Assembly: GCF_900177675.1 (NCBI RefSeq)
Contig: NZ_FXWM01000001.1
Span: forward strand, 2,985,001 to 3,049,000
Source: Bacillus sp. OV166
GTDB lineage: Bacteria > Bacillota > Bacilli > Bacillales > Cytobacillaceae
Direction: 5' to 3'
Length of the DNA: 64,000 nt
Below are positions 53,605-63,088 of this stretch, piece after piece (within the stretch, counting starts at the first letter, position 1; every line of letters starts with the position of its first letter). The notes beneath the pieces are model-generated. The model saw nothing but the letters and a program-made list of their open reading frames with translations, was not told the DNA's origin and did not search any database. Position numbers and translations under genes: made by a program.

Positions 53605-54981
53605 CTAAAAGAGTAAAAAGTTATTCGGAGTAATATGATTTTTTCTACTGTTAATTAAAGCAATACATTGAGCCAATCGCTCTACTCCTAGTTTAATTTG
53701 ACTCTCTTTCACTTGAGAGATGCTTAATCGAAGGAGATTTTCCTTTTTATATTCTGGTAAAAACATTCTAGAGGCATCATCGACATATATATGCTGCTCG
53801 TTTAGCATATGAACTACCTGTTTTGCTGTTACATTCTCGGGCAAACTGATGGAAAGATAGAATCCTGAAGTCGGTTTAGAAAAATGAGTATTATCCTGTA
53901 GCAATAATTCACAGGCTTCTTGAAGGATTTGCATTTTAGTACGGTAAACCTCTTTTATTTTTTTGAGATGGCTATTAAACATACCACTTTTTAAATAGAT
54001 TTCTAATGCACCCTGAGAAAGTGCTGAACTATTAAAATCCGAACTAAATTTATATCGTAAAAAATTGTTAATCATTAATGTAGGAAGAACGACAGCAGCA
54101 ATCCTTAACCCTGGGAGAAAAATTTTCGAAAAGCTTTTAATATAAATCACTCTTCCAGAAGGATCAAAAGAAAATAAAGGATCTGATTTTGCATTTGGAT
54201 CCAGGTCTCCTAAAAAATCATCTTCCACTATATATACATCGTATTTTTCAGCTAACTCAACGATTTTTTTCTTTTCACTATTCGTGTAACAATGTCCAAG
54301 AGGATTGTGAAATCTCGGGATAATATAGAAAAATTTTATATCATTATTTCGAAAAATGTATTCCAGACGATCAAGATCAATCCCTTCCATCGATAACTCA
54401 ATTCCAAAAGTAGTAGCTTGGTGCAGATTGATGGACTCAATAAACCCGAAATAAGTAGGCTGCTCAATTAGAATATTGTTTTTTCCATTTGGAAACGGCA
54501 TAGAAACTAATAAATTTAGGGCTTGCTGCGAGCCAGATACAACGACTACTCTTTCAGGTTGAGTGAACACCTGTAAATTCTGCAAATATTTCACTACCTG
54601 TACTCGTAATGAGTAAAGCCCTTGTTGATCAGAGTATGTAAAAAGCTCTTCTTTATATTGTTCAATTGCTTGATTCATACAATGTTGAAATTCAACATAG
54701 GGCATTACGTTTTTATCTGGACCAGCAGATAAGAAATCAATCACCTCATTTTCTTTCGTCGCATTTTGTAATTCATTCACAACATAGTAGCCACTTTTAG
54801 GAACAGAATAAACTAAATGCTCTTTTTCTAGTTCTTCGTATGCTTTAATGACCGTATTTTTGCTACATGAAAAATACTCAGATAACTGACGAACAGAAGG
54901 GAGTTTACTACCTGCAATGAGCGATCCATCTGATAGCTGAAGCTTAATTTCTTCCATTAGCTTAATATATTTTGAGCTCAT
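53605..54981 (-). CDS. MocR/PdxR-type GntR-aminotransferase regulator
   Basis: A 458-residue MocR regulator. The GntR winged helix is at residues 1-75 (GSKLPSVRQLSEYFSCSKNT then VIKAYEELEKEHLVYSVPKS). A fold-I aminotransferase domain follows, with the PLP Lys in KSFSKIFLPGLRIA and PRFHNPLG. ATG 54981 follows GGAGGATCAATAT; the longer frame beyond it overlaps the divergent gene and is not used. It is divergent from an EamA-type transporter gene, which it likely regulates. Confidence 0.87.
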   Translation of the reverse strand: MSSKYIKLMEEIKLQLSDGSLIAGSKLPSVRQLSEYFSCSKNTVIKAYEELEKEHLVYSVPKSGYYVVNELQNATKENEVIDFLSAGPDKNVMPYVEFQHCMNQAIEQYKEELFTYSDQQGLYSLRVQVVKYLQNLQVFTQPERVVVVSGSQQALNLLVSMPFPNGKNNILIEQPTYFGFIESINLHQATTFGIELSMEGIDLDRLEYIFRNNDIKFFYIIPRFHNPLGHCYTNSEKKKIVELAEKYDVYIVEDDFLGDLDPNAKSDPLFSFDPSGRVIYIKSFSKIFLPGLRIAAVVLPTLMINNFLRYKFSSDFNSSALSQGALEIYLKSGMFNSHLKKIKEVYRTKMQILQEACELLLQDNTHFSKPTSGFYLSISLPENVTAKQVVHMLNEQHIYVDDASRMFLPEYKKENLLRLSISQVKESQIKLGVERLAQCIALINSRKNHITPNNFLLF

Positions 54982-55141
54982 ATATTGATCCTCCTTTAAC
55001 TGAACCAGGACAGATGGGTAAAAAAATGGTTTATTTTTAGTGTGTGTACCTATTAATATTTTAATTATATCAGAACTGTTTTTTAAGGAAATTAAAAATG
55101 GTACAGATTTGAAACAAAATAAAAAATAGGGGTAGGATAAG

Positions 55142-55996
55142 ATGCAGAGAGAAACCAGCGAGAAATTTGGATTATTGTTGGGATTAGTAGGTGTCATTTG
55201 TTTTAGCTTAACGCTCCCTTCTACAAGTATTGCAGTAGAGTATTTTGGGACTACGATCGTCGGTTTAGGAAGAACAGTTGTTGCTGCTATTTTAGTAGCT
55301 GGGGTATTGATTGTTCGAAAAGAAAAACTACCTTCTCCTCGCCAATTCAAAAGTCTACTTATTGTTGCTGCTGTTGGTGCAGTTTTAGGATTTCCTCTCC
55401 TCACTTCTTGGGCTATGGAGTCCTTGCCTGTTTCTCATGGAGCTGTGGAATTAGCCCTGTTACCATAAGCAACAGCAGGATTTGCTATGTTTAGAGCAGG
55501 TGAAATCCCTTCTCTCAAATTCTGGATTTCAAGTATAATCGGCTCTTTAGCTGTTATTATGTATGCACTTCATCTTGGATTCGGTCAATTACAATTTGCC
55601 GATTTAGCTTTACTAACAGCAGTAATTATACTTGGACTTAGTTACGCAGAAGGTGGAAGATTAGCGAAAGAATTAGGTAGTTGGCAAGTGATTGCTTGGG
55701 CAATTATGATCGGTGCTCCATTTTTCATTATTCCAGTTGGGCTAAACATTACAACTGAAATGCTCCATGCACCTTTACAAGCTTGGGTTAGTTTTATTTA
55801 TCTCTCAGTGGTTAGTCAGTTTCTAGCATATGTTGCATGGTATAGCGGAATGGCTATGGGCGGAATAGCAAGAGTTAGTCAGATTCAATACTTACAACCA
55901 TTTTTGATGATTCTATTTGCAACAGTATTTCTAGATGAATCCATCACACTTTTCACTCTTGTAATAGCAGTGATTGTTGTTTTTTCAGTATATTAG
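55142..55996 (+). pseudogene. EamA/DMT-family transporter with in-frame stop
   Basis: An 284-codon drug/metabolite transporter interrupted once by TAA at 55466-55468. Both halves are in the same frame. Before the stop are LLLGLVGVICFSLTLPSTSI and VSHGAVELALLP; after it ATAGFAMFRAGEIPSLKFWI and the remaining hydrophobic segments to SVY. In relatives the stop position is normally Leu, so TTA to TAA is the simplest lesion. It is divergent from the MocR gene. Read-through or a base-call error are alternatives to a pseudogene. Confidence 0.83.
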
Positions 55997-56241
55997 GCAA
56001 AAATGCTCGCGTATCAAAAAAAGGCTCTGTATCAGTGAAAAACTAACTTCATGTTTAATTGACATAGCTAAAAAATTAAATCTGAAAAGGAATAAATCTT
56101 ATAGCATAGCTTATGGAATGACCGAATTGTAGTAGATGAAGAAGTTTTCATTGATAATTAGGATTGTGGTTAAAAAACGGTTATCGTATAGGGAATTATT
56201 AATTGAATGATAAGAAAAGATTCTGAGAGGAGAAAAAAAAG

Positions 56242-56850
56242 ATGTATATTCCTGCACATTTTAAAATTAAAGACGAAACACTTGCCTTCGACATTATGAA
56301 GGAACATAGTTTTGCGACTCTTTTTTCTCAACATAATGGGTTGCCATTTGCGACTCATTTACCGTTAATTTTGAACAAGGATAATTCATACTTATATGGA
56401 CATTTTGCTCGTCCTAATCCTCAGTGGAAAGATATCAAAAATCAAACCGTCTTAGCTATTTTTCATGGTCCTCATTGTTATATCTCACCATCTTGGTATG
56501 AGACGAATAAAGCAGTACCAACATGGAATTATGTAACTGTTCATGTTTACGGAGAAGTCGAACTATTAGAGGATGAACATGAGTTAATGAACTCCTTAAA
56601 TGATATGGTATTGAAGTACGAAGCTCCTGACAGTTCATACAATTTAAAAGATGTTGATGGTGAGTTTCTCGCTGGCATGAACAAGGGAGTTCAAGGATTC
56701 AAAATAAAAATCAACAAAATAGAAGGGAAAGCAAAGTTAAGTCAAAACCATTCATCGGAGCGACAAAAGTTAATTGTTAATCAATTGGAACAGATTTCAA
56801 GTACAGATGAGCAACAGATTTCATTTTTAATGATAGCAAACCTAAAATAA
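56242..56850 (+). CDS. PaiB-family FMN-binding negative regulator
   Basis: A 202-residue protein starting [20 protein letters not shown], the diagnostic start of Pai[21 protein letters not shown] followed by [15 protein letters not shown] matches the FMN-binding split-barrel core. PaiB in Bacillus subtilis affects sporulation and protease genes and is paired with paiA, which is not here. GAGAGGAG precedes the ATG. The exact role is uncertain. Confidence 0.88.
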   Translation: MYIPAHFKIKDETLAFDIMKEHSFATLFSQHNGLPFATHLPLILNKDNSYLYGHFARPNPQWKDIKNQTVLAIFHGPHCYISPSWYETNKAVPTWNYVTVHVYGEVELLEDEHELMNSLNDMVLKYEAPDSSYNLKDVDGEFLAGMNKGVQGFKIKINKIEGKAKLSQNHSSERQKLIVNQLEQISSTDEQQISFLMIANLK

Positions 56851-56891
56851 TAACGTTGAATATTACTGCATAACGGGAGTGATGATTCAAT

Positions 56892-57083
56892 AAGGATTTT
56901 GGACCAGGATTAGGACCAGGTTTTTATCCAGGTATTGGTTTAGGAGGACCAGGCTCAGGTTTTGGTTTCTCTCCAGGTCTTGGCTTAGGTGGACCAGGTT
57001 CAGGATTTGGTTTTTATCCAGGACTTGGTTTTGGCTATCCGCACCCACACCACCACCACTACCCGTACTACCACCATTATTAA
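56892..57083 (+). pseudogene. Gly/Pro/Phe-rich repeat frame lacking a start codon
   Basis: A 63-codon frame reads KDFGPGLGPGFYPGIGLGGP, then two more copies of GSGFGF-x-PGLG, and ends with a His/Tyr-rich tail (YPHPHHHHYPYYHHY). A GGGAG ribosome site lies 12 nt upstream, but no ATG, GTG or TTG joins it in frame; a TGA sits just before. The composition is like spore coat or exosporium proteins. Either the start codon was lost or a nonstandard start is used. Confidence 0.55.
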
Positions 57084-57130
57084 AATTATCTCATAAAAAC
57101 TTCCAAATAATAATGGGATGAAGTTTCTCT

Positions 57131-57172
57131 GAAACAGGATGTTTCCATAATTGTAGAAACGCCTGTTTCTTG
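57131..57172 (+). terminator. Terminator-like hairpin
   Basis: GAAACAGG (57131-57138) pairs with CCTGTTTC (57162-57169), with an inner TTTC/GAAA pair, then TTG. It follows the Gly/Pro-rich frame. Confidence 0.6.
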
Positions 57173-57241
57173 TAAGGGATGGAAAAAGTTGACAAATTAT
57201 TACTGGTCGATACTGTATTATGACAATTTGACCAGACACTC

Positions 57242-58684
57242 TTAATTTTTTAGATCTAAAAATTTGCTAATTTCTTCAACATATTTATCTTTTTGATAGT
57301 TCTTATATAAAGCACTTGATAATCGAATGGGGTCACCAAAAAAGTATCTTTCATATTGGGTTTGTCTTGTACCAAATGAACTCATCGAAAGATCCCATGC
57401 CAATCGGAAAATTTTAACCCGATCATTAGCTGTCTTGTTTGCCGCTTGAAGGTATTGGTTCAGGTCTTCTCTAATATCAGAATCAAAGTCCCTCTCAGTA
57501 GGTAAGGAAACCATTCCGCTAGCTCCAATTAATTGGATAATTTCACTGAAGCGGGGATAAATTCTAGGAAAGATGTTACAAGCGACTTGTAATGGTATCA
57601 TACTAGGTCGCATATATCCCCATTCATCTAATTCTGAATCATTTTCTGATTTCTCTAATAGTGCTTTCATTGTTTCAAGACCAATAATCATTTCGGAAAG
57701 TTTTTCTTGTATATGTTGATACTCACTAACATTAATCGTCTCGACAAGAAGTTGAACAACCCCAAGAATAAATTCTGTTTTTACAATTTGTCTGGTTACA
57801 ACTTGATGGTATGCAAAGGTGTAAAAAGAGCTTTGATTCATGAAGTCAGTAGCAGCTTCAATATTATCGTAAAAAAATACTCTATCCCATGGAACTAATA
57901 CATTGTCAAAGACAACGATTGAATCCATTTCTTCATATCTTGAACTGAGGGGATGATTAAAAGAAGATTCTCCTCCCACAAAAGATTCTCTGCAAATAAA
58001 TCTTAATCCTTTCGTGTTAGAAGGGATAGAAAAGGCGAACGCTTCTTCACTATCAAATAATCTTGGGGCAGAAATAACCAATACTTCATCAGTTAACCCG
58101 CCTTGAGTAGCGAGCAGTCGGGCACCTTTTATGACTATTCCTTTTTCATTTCTATCAATAATCTTAGCGGAAATAGGCTTTTCAGAAAAATCCAAATAAA
58201 GCTGGGAACGATTTACCTGGGGAGTAATAAATGTATGTGTTAACGAGAGGTCTTGTTCCATCGCTCTTTCATATAGAAATCTAATATTTTCAGGAAAACA
58301 ATTTTCTCTACCTTTTATTAGTGAGGCAGAGGAGGCAAAGCTCATTACAGCCGTGTTCATATAGTCAGGACTTCTTCCCATCATTCCATGAGTGTGTATT
58401 GCCCAATTTTCGATCATTTTTCTTCTTCTCTTCAAATCCTCTTTCGATTTGGGCTGCAAATATGAAAGTCCAATAGGTTCTTCTTTATCAGGTAAAAAGA
58501 AAGTCATCTCATCTTTTAGAACGGGATTATTTTGTAAATCATAAAGGGAAGCTTTTGCATTAATAATCCCTTTAAAGGCAGGATGCTCAGAAATTTTTCC
58601 CTTAATTTTTTCACCATCAAACCAAATCTCATTTTCCAACTTATTTAAACGATCAATAAAATTTTTTCCATTAATGATTCCCAA
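57242..58684 (-). CDS. 4-hydroxyphenylacetate 3-monooxygenase-family hydroxylase (HpaB-like)
   Basis: A 480-residue HpaB/PheA-family flavin hydroxylase. Family features are HGMMGRSPDYMNTAVMSF, THTFITPQVNRSQLY, the central flavin region and the C-terminal SSFGTRQTQYERYFFGDPIR. It adds OH ortho to a phenolic OH using reduced FAD. It starts at TTG 58684 after AAGGGAG. It stands alone without its own reductase; the HpaC-like protein at 28331 could serve it. The product, a catechol, could enter the extradiol pathway at 26299. Confidence 0.87.
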   Translation of the reverse strand: MGIINGKNFIDRLNKLENEIWFDGEKIKGKISEHPAFKGIINAKASLYDLQNNPVLKDEMTFFLPDKEEPIGLSYLQPKSKEDLKRRRKMIENWAIHTHGMMGRSPDYMNTAVMSFASSASLIKGRENCFPENIRFLYERAMEQDLSLTHTFITPQVNRSQLYLDFSEKPISAKIIDRNEKGIVIKGARLLATQGGLTDEVLVISAPRLFDSEEAFAFSIPSNTKGLRFICRESFVGGESSFNHPLSSRYEEMDSIVVFDNVLVPWDRVFFYDNIEAATDFMNQSSFYTFAYHQVVTRQIVKTEFILGVVQLLVETINVSEYQHIQEKLSEMIIGLETMKALLEKSENDSELDEWGYMRPSMIPLQVACNIFPRIYPRFSEIIQLIGASGMVSLPTERDFDSDIREDLNQYLQAANKTANDRVKIFRLAWDLSMSSFGTRQTQYERYFFGDPIRLSSALYKNYQKDKYVEEISKFLDLKN

Positions 58685-59426
58685 ATTTACCTACTCCCTT
58701 GGTTAAAGATCCATAAAATCGTACTAGCTAAGCTAATATCATTTTATTGGATAACATGGATGCTTGTTCCTGTTGGAAGAGCCTTGTTTTAAATTGGGGA
58801 AAATGCCATTATAAATGAAAATTTCAATTAGCTACCTTCATTTTCCTGACATTCAAGTTATTCTCAAGAATACATGTTAATTTGTGTAGGATTGAACTTA
58901 AACAAACGGGTGCTTGTGCGGCCGAGCCTAGGTCGTATCATATAGCAGGTGGGATTCCCGTCGAGTAAGAACTAGCCATTCGCTCGTAGCGAGTCTTGGA
59001 GGGCTAAAGGTAACTTTAGTCTTTAAGCGTAGACAGTTAGGTGACGGGCCGAAAGCCAAATGGTTGAAGGGATTGAGCTCCATAATGTTAGTAAACCGAG
59101 AGGGCTGATGCTTTAAGCACTGCAGAAAGCTACATTTTATCATTCGTTAAAGGCAAGAAGGATAAAACCTCTCTGGAGTCAGTGACCTTGGCACGTTATA
59201 CATTGATATGATACGGCAACTCGGGAGACCCTACCGGTCTTTTCTTATTTTAATAGAAGAGTATGTTCTACAAGTGATAAAAAGCGAGGAAACCAAATGC
59301 CGTGTAGGGAGTCGGATAGCAGCGTAGTACCAATGAAGTTGGGTAATGCCGATGGAGGAAAGGCTAGCTACCAGTTATCACCCTTACTAGGGACACATTT
59401 ACTACACACAGAGGTAGGTATAATAA

Positions 59427-60183
59427 ATGGAAACAAAACTAATAAGGATAGCAGAATTAGCAAAATCTGATCCTAAAATGAAATTTACATCTCTTGTACA
59501 TTTATTAAATAAAAAAGCATTAGTTAAATGCCATCTTGAACTACCCAATAAGAAGGCAGTTGGGATTAACGGTACAACCAAAGAGCAGTACGGTGAGAGT
59601 TTAGAAGAAAACATAGAGGATTTAGTAAGTAGGCTCAAAAGCAAAAGTTATCGTCCTGTTCCAGTAAGGAGAATGTATATTCCAAAACTCAATTCAAACA
59701 AGAAAAGACCATTGGGAATACCAGAACATGAAGATAAAATTGTTCAAAAAGGTATTACAAAGATACTAAATACCATTTATGAAAATGATTTTCTAGATTG
59801 TTCCTTTGGATTCCGTCCAAATCGCAACTGCCATGATGCGTTGAAAATACTGAACCACTATATTGAAAAGAGGGCAGTAAATTATGTAGTAGATGTAGAT
59901 ATCAAAGGTTTCTTCGACAACGTTGACCACACTTGGATGATGGAGTTCTTAAAACTGCGAATCGCTGACCCTAACCTACTAAGGATAATTGGTAGGTTTC
60001 TTAAAGGTGGATACATGGAGGAAGGTAAGAAATGTAAAACAGACAATGGCATACCGCAAGGTGGAGTAATATCTCCGATATTAGCCAATGTATACCTCCA
60101 TTATGTCCTCGACCTATGGTTTGAGAAAAGGGAAAGGAAACAGTGCAAGGGACAAGCATACATAGTGAGATATGCAGATGATT
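59427..60183 (+). CDS. Outer intron reverse transcriptase/maturase, 5' part
   Basis: Encodes the RT fingers and palm: KAVGINGTTKEQYGESLEEN, YRPVPVRRMYIPKLNSNKKR, SFGFRPNRNCHDALKILNHY, VDVDIKGFFDNVDH, the GIPQGGVISPILANVYLHYV motif and IVRYADD at the catalytic site. The reading is cut one base after YADD by the inner intron (GTGTGCC at 60184). Continuing into the intron gives only CVPRKLARCA and a stop. Without splicing the enzyme lacks its last palm strands, thumb and maturase domain. Confidence 0.88.
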
Positions 60184-60733
60184 GTGTGCCACGAAAACTG
60201 GCGAGGTGTGCCTGAAAGGCACAATCAACTAGTTGTGCTGCACTCAAGATGAGAGTAGGCCTCTCGCAATCGCTATACAGGTAGAGGTTGCAAACCACCT
60301 TAAGGTGCTTTAGTCAAAAGCTATGGTATTGAGCGTTAAGGAAAAGGCAGAGCAAGACTTTGTCAGGTACGTATTAAGGAGACGAAAACCATTGAACCGC
60401 TGAGGAAGTATCGAAAGCGTAGTGATGTCATCAAAACTGAGGGGGAGTCGTTAACTCAGGATTAGTTCGGAGGGAACCTGTTTACTGTCCGTTCGGTGAC
60501 CGGTATAAAGGCGGCGTGAACTTAATACAGGCTTGAGTGTGGAACGTGGGAACCTACGACATGGATGCCAAGGGAGAAATTCAAGTGGATGCACCACAAG
60601 AATCAGAGTACCAATGCCATGTATAGGGGCGGAATAACCCGTAGTAGTAATGAAACCTCCTAACGGAGGAGGAGCAAAGGGGTTATGTTATTCAGTTTTA
60701 TGACCAAGTCAACCATTTAAATGGGAGGAACTT

Positions 60734-61978
60734 ATGAATAAAACAAAGTCGTTTGCGATATCCAAAAAGGTAGTTTATGAAGCCTTTCTAAGAGTAAAAG
60801 CAAATAAAGGGTCAGCCGGTATTGATGAAGAGTCGATTGAAGAATTCGAAATGAATCTAAAAGATAATCTCTACAAACTATGGAACAGAATGTCCTCAGG
60901 AAGCTACTTTCCTCCAGCAGTAAAAGCTGTAGAAATACCGAAGAAAGGTGGCGGTACTAGGACACTAGGGATCCCAACTGTTGAAGATAGAATTGCACAA
61001 ATGGTCGTGAAGTTGTACTTTGAACCCTCGGTGGAACCTTTCTTTCACAAGGATTCGTACGGTTATAGACCCAATAAAAGTGCAATTCAAGCATTAGAGA
61101 TAACCCGTAAAAGGTGCTGGAAATACAACTGGGTTCTAGAATTCGATATAAAAGGACTATTCGACAACATTGACCAAGGTTTACTAATGAAAGCAGTGGA
61201 AAAGCACACAAGTAATAAATGGGTAAAACTCTATATTAATAGATGGCTAAAGGCACCTTTTCAAACAAAAGAAGGGATAGTAGAACGGACTTCTGGTACA
61301 CCGCAAGGTGGAGTTATAAGTCCAGTTCTAGCAAATCTATTTCTTCATTACACATTTGATAAGTGGATGACTATAAACCATACAAATAATCCTTTTGCGA
61401 GATATGCAGATGACGCAGTTATCCACTGCGAATCAGAAGCTGAGGCAACAGAATTGCTTATATCACTTAACAAAAGGATGAAGGAATGTAAACTGGAACT
61501 ACATCCAACCAAAACACGAATTGTGTATTGTAAAGATGCAGATAGGAAAGAAAATCACGAAAATATTTCGTTCGATTTTCTTGGATATACGTTCAGACCA
61601 AGACGTTCCAAAAACAGATGGGGAAAGCATTTTATTAATTTTACACCAGCGATTAGTAATAAGTCTAAGAAATCAATTCGGCAAAAAGTAAGGGACTGGA
61701 AGCTACAGTTAAAAGCCGAAAAGGACCTTACGGACCTATCAAATATGTTTAACTCACAGATTATAGGGTGGATTAATTACTATGGCAAGTTCTACAAATC
61801 TGAAATGTACTCAACATTAAGACACATCAATAAAGCCTTAATAATGTGGGCAAGGAAGAAATACAAAAGGTTAGCTCGTCACAAGAAAAGAGCTGAATAC
61901 TTATTAGGTAGAATTGCAAAACAGATTCCAAAACTATTTAAACATTGGGAAATAGGTATCAAGCCTACGGCTGAATAA
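60734..61978 (+). CDS. Inner intron reverse transcriptase/maturase
   Basis: A complete 414-residue group II intron protein: KANKGSAGIDEESIEEFEMN, AVEIPKKGGGTRTLGIPTVE, YGYRPNKSAIQALEITRKRC, FDIKGLFDNID, SGTPQGGVISPVLANLFLHY, FARYADDAVIHCESEAEATE and DFLGYTFRPR. The GIIM maturase domain follows (MFNSQIIGWINYYGKFYKSE). No HNH endonuclease domain is seen. The RT is only distantly like that of the outer intron, so the two are separate lineages rather than a duplication. GGGAGG precedes the ATG. Confidence 0.92.
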   Translation: MNKTKSFAISKKVVYEAFLRVKANKGSAGIDEESIEEFEMNLKDNLYKLWNRMSSGSYFPPAVKAVEIPKKGGGTRTLGIPTVEDRIAQMVVKLYFEPSVEPFFHKDSYGYRPNKSAIQALEITRKRCWKYNWVLEFDIKGLFDNIDQGLLMKAVEKHTSNKWVKLYINRWLKAPFQTKEGIVERTSGTPQGGVISPVLANLFLHYTFDKWMTINHTNNPFARYADDAVIHCESEAEATELLISLNKRMKECKLELHPTKTRIVYCKDADRKENHENISFDFLGYTFRPRRSKNRWGKHFINFTPAISNKSKKSIRQKVRDWKLQLKAEKDLTDLSNMFNSQIIGWINYYGKFYKSEMYSTLRHINKALIMWARKKYKRLARHKKRAEYLLGRIAKQIPKLFKHWEIGIKPTAE

Positions 61979-61981
61979 TGG

Positions 61982-62015
61982 GAGCCGGATGAGCTGAGAG
62001 GTTCACGTCCGGTTC
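61982..62015 (+). ncRNA. Domain V of the inner group II intron
   Basis: A 34-nt hairpin starting GAGCCGGATGAGCTGAGAGG and ending CGTCCGGTTC, matching the group II catalytic domain V. It starts 3 nt after the RT stop codon. Confidence 0.85.
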
Positions 62016-62055
62016 TGAGAGGGGCTACTGGGGAGGTTCCAGTGGCCTACTTGCC

Positions 62056-62627
62056 TTGTTTGTTGTTTTCAATATAAAAGTGAAGCCCAGCAATTCTTCC
62101 ATTCATTAAAGTTTAGATTAAAGAAATTTAATCTAGAAATAGCCGAGGATAAAACCAAAATTATTCCTTTCGGGCGGTTTGCGGAGCAAAATGCAAATCA
62201 ACAGGGGAGAAATAAACCAGCAACTTTTGATTTCCTTGGGTTTACACACTATTGTGGGAAAAGTAAACAAGGGAAATTTCGAGTAAAACGGAAATCAAGT
62301 AGAAAGAAAGTACAAGGTAAACTAAAAGAAACGAAAGAATGGCTGAAGAGTAATAGAAGTAAAGATATTCATACGATTATGGATAGATTTAAACGCTCAC
62401 TAATAGGTTATTACAACTATTATTGCATCTCTGATAATACCCAAAATGTTAACAACTTCAAAGACAAAATCGAAAAGTTATTGTTTAAGTGGCTCAATAG
62501 AAGAAGCCAAAGGAAATCCTTTACATGGGATAAATTCAGTCTATTTCTTAATAAATATCCACTTCCATCACCAAGAATAAAAGTGAATATATATGATTTA
62601 AGAAAAGAGATTAGCTACATTCTGTAA
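62056..62627 (+). CDS. Outer intron reverse transcriptase/maturase, 3' part
   Basis: Continues the RT after the inner intron: FVCCFQYKSEAQQFFHSLKF, NLEIAEDKTKIIPFG, FDFLGFTHYCGKSKQGKFRV and the maturase region FKRSLIGYYNYYCISDNTQN, ending ISYIL. The two parts add up to 1329 nt, exactly 443 codons including the stop. It has no ribosome site of its own for this part, so function depends on splicing of the inner intron. Confidence 0.85.
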
Positions 62628-62641
62628 ATGATAACTAGGAG

Positions 62642-62675
62642 GAGCCGTGTGCGTTAATAGCGCAAGCACGGTTAG
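62642..62675 (+). ncRNA. Domain V of the outer group II intron
   Basis: GAGCCGTGTGCG then TTAATAG and CGCAAGCACGGTT form the classic 34-nt domain V hairpin 14 nt after the RT stop. Confidence 0.85.
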
Positions 62676-62683
62676 TAGGCGAC

Positions 62684-63028
62684 ATGCTGGAACAAGCTTT
62701 AGAGGTTTTAATTCCAGAAGATAAGTTAATCCTCCACTCAGATTAAGGATGGCATTATCAGATGGCCAAGTACCAGAAAACTCTAGAAGACCGGAATATT
62801 ACACAAAGCATGTCCCGAAAGGGAAACTGTCTCGATAATGCCGTTATCGAGAACTTCTTTGGCATCCTTAAGACAGAACTTCTCTATCTCCAGGAGTTTG
62901 AAAGTATTGAGCATTTTATACAGGAATTACATGATTATATTCACTACTACAACAATATCCGCATGAAGAAAAAGTTAATGGACCTGAGCCCAGTAGAATA
63001 CAGGTCTCAGGTCCAACAGGTTGCCTAA
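62684..63028 (+). pseudogene. IS3-family transposase OrfB 3' remnant with nonsense codon
   Basis: The frame MLEQALEVLIPEDKLILHSD, stop, [20 protein letters not shown] then [19 protein letters not shown] matches the C-terminal half of an IS3-group DDE transposase, with the second D and the E. TAA at 62744 stands where relatives have Gln (HSDQGWxYQ). The 5' half is absent upstream of the outer intron, so this is a fragment joined to the intron's 3' end. Confidence 0.85.
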
Positions 63029-63088
63029 AATATATATGTCTAATTTTTTTGGTTCACTTCACTTCACTTATGTGGTGTTTTATTTACT

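Larger units (their letters stand above)
60184..62055 (+). mobile_element. Inner group II intron inserted in the outer intron's RT gene
   Basis: Begins GTGTGCCACGAAAACTGG (60184) and ends near 62055, after domain V (61982-62015) and a domain VI hairpin, GGCTACTGG/CCAGTGGCC, with a bulged A a few bases from the 3' end. Its own RT lies at 60734-61978. Removing 60184-62055 joins GATGATT to TTGTTTGTTG and gives YADDFVCCFQYKSEAQQF, the expected RT sequence, in a 442-residue frame. The junction was chosen on that basis and could shift by a few bases. Confidence 0.85.
58916..62676 (+). mobile_element. Outer group II intron, interrupted by a second intron
   Basis: The 5' end is taken as GTGCGGCCGAGCC at 58916, the usual GUGYG start. 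Structured RNA domains precede an intron-encoded reverse transcriptase starting at 59427. Domain V (GAGCCGTGTGCGTTAATAGC...GCACGGTT) is at 62642-62675. A recognisable domain VI is missing: the sequence passes straight into an IS3 transposase frame. The intron is split by the inner intron at 60184-62055; without it, it would be about 1.9 kb. The 3' end is approximate. Confidence 0.8.

Noticed and set aside
55000..55404. N-terminal extension of the MocR gene to 55404
   Set aside because: The extension overlaps the divergent EamA gene, while ATG 54981 has a proper ribosome site and begins the GntR domain correctly.
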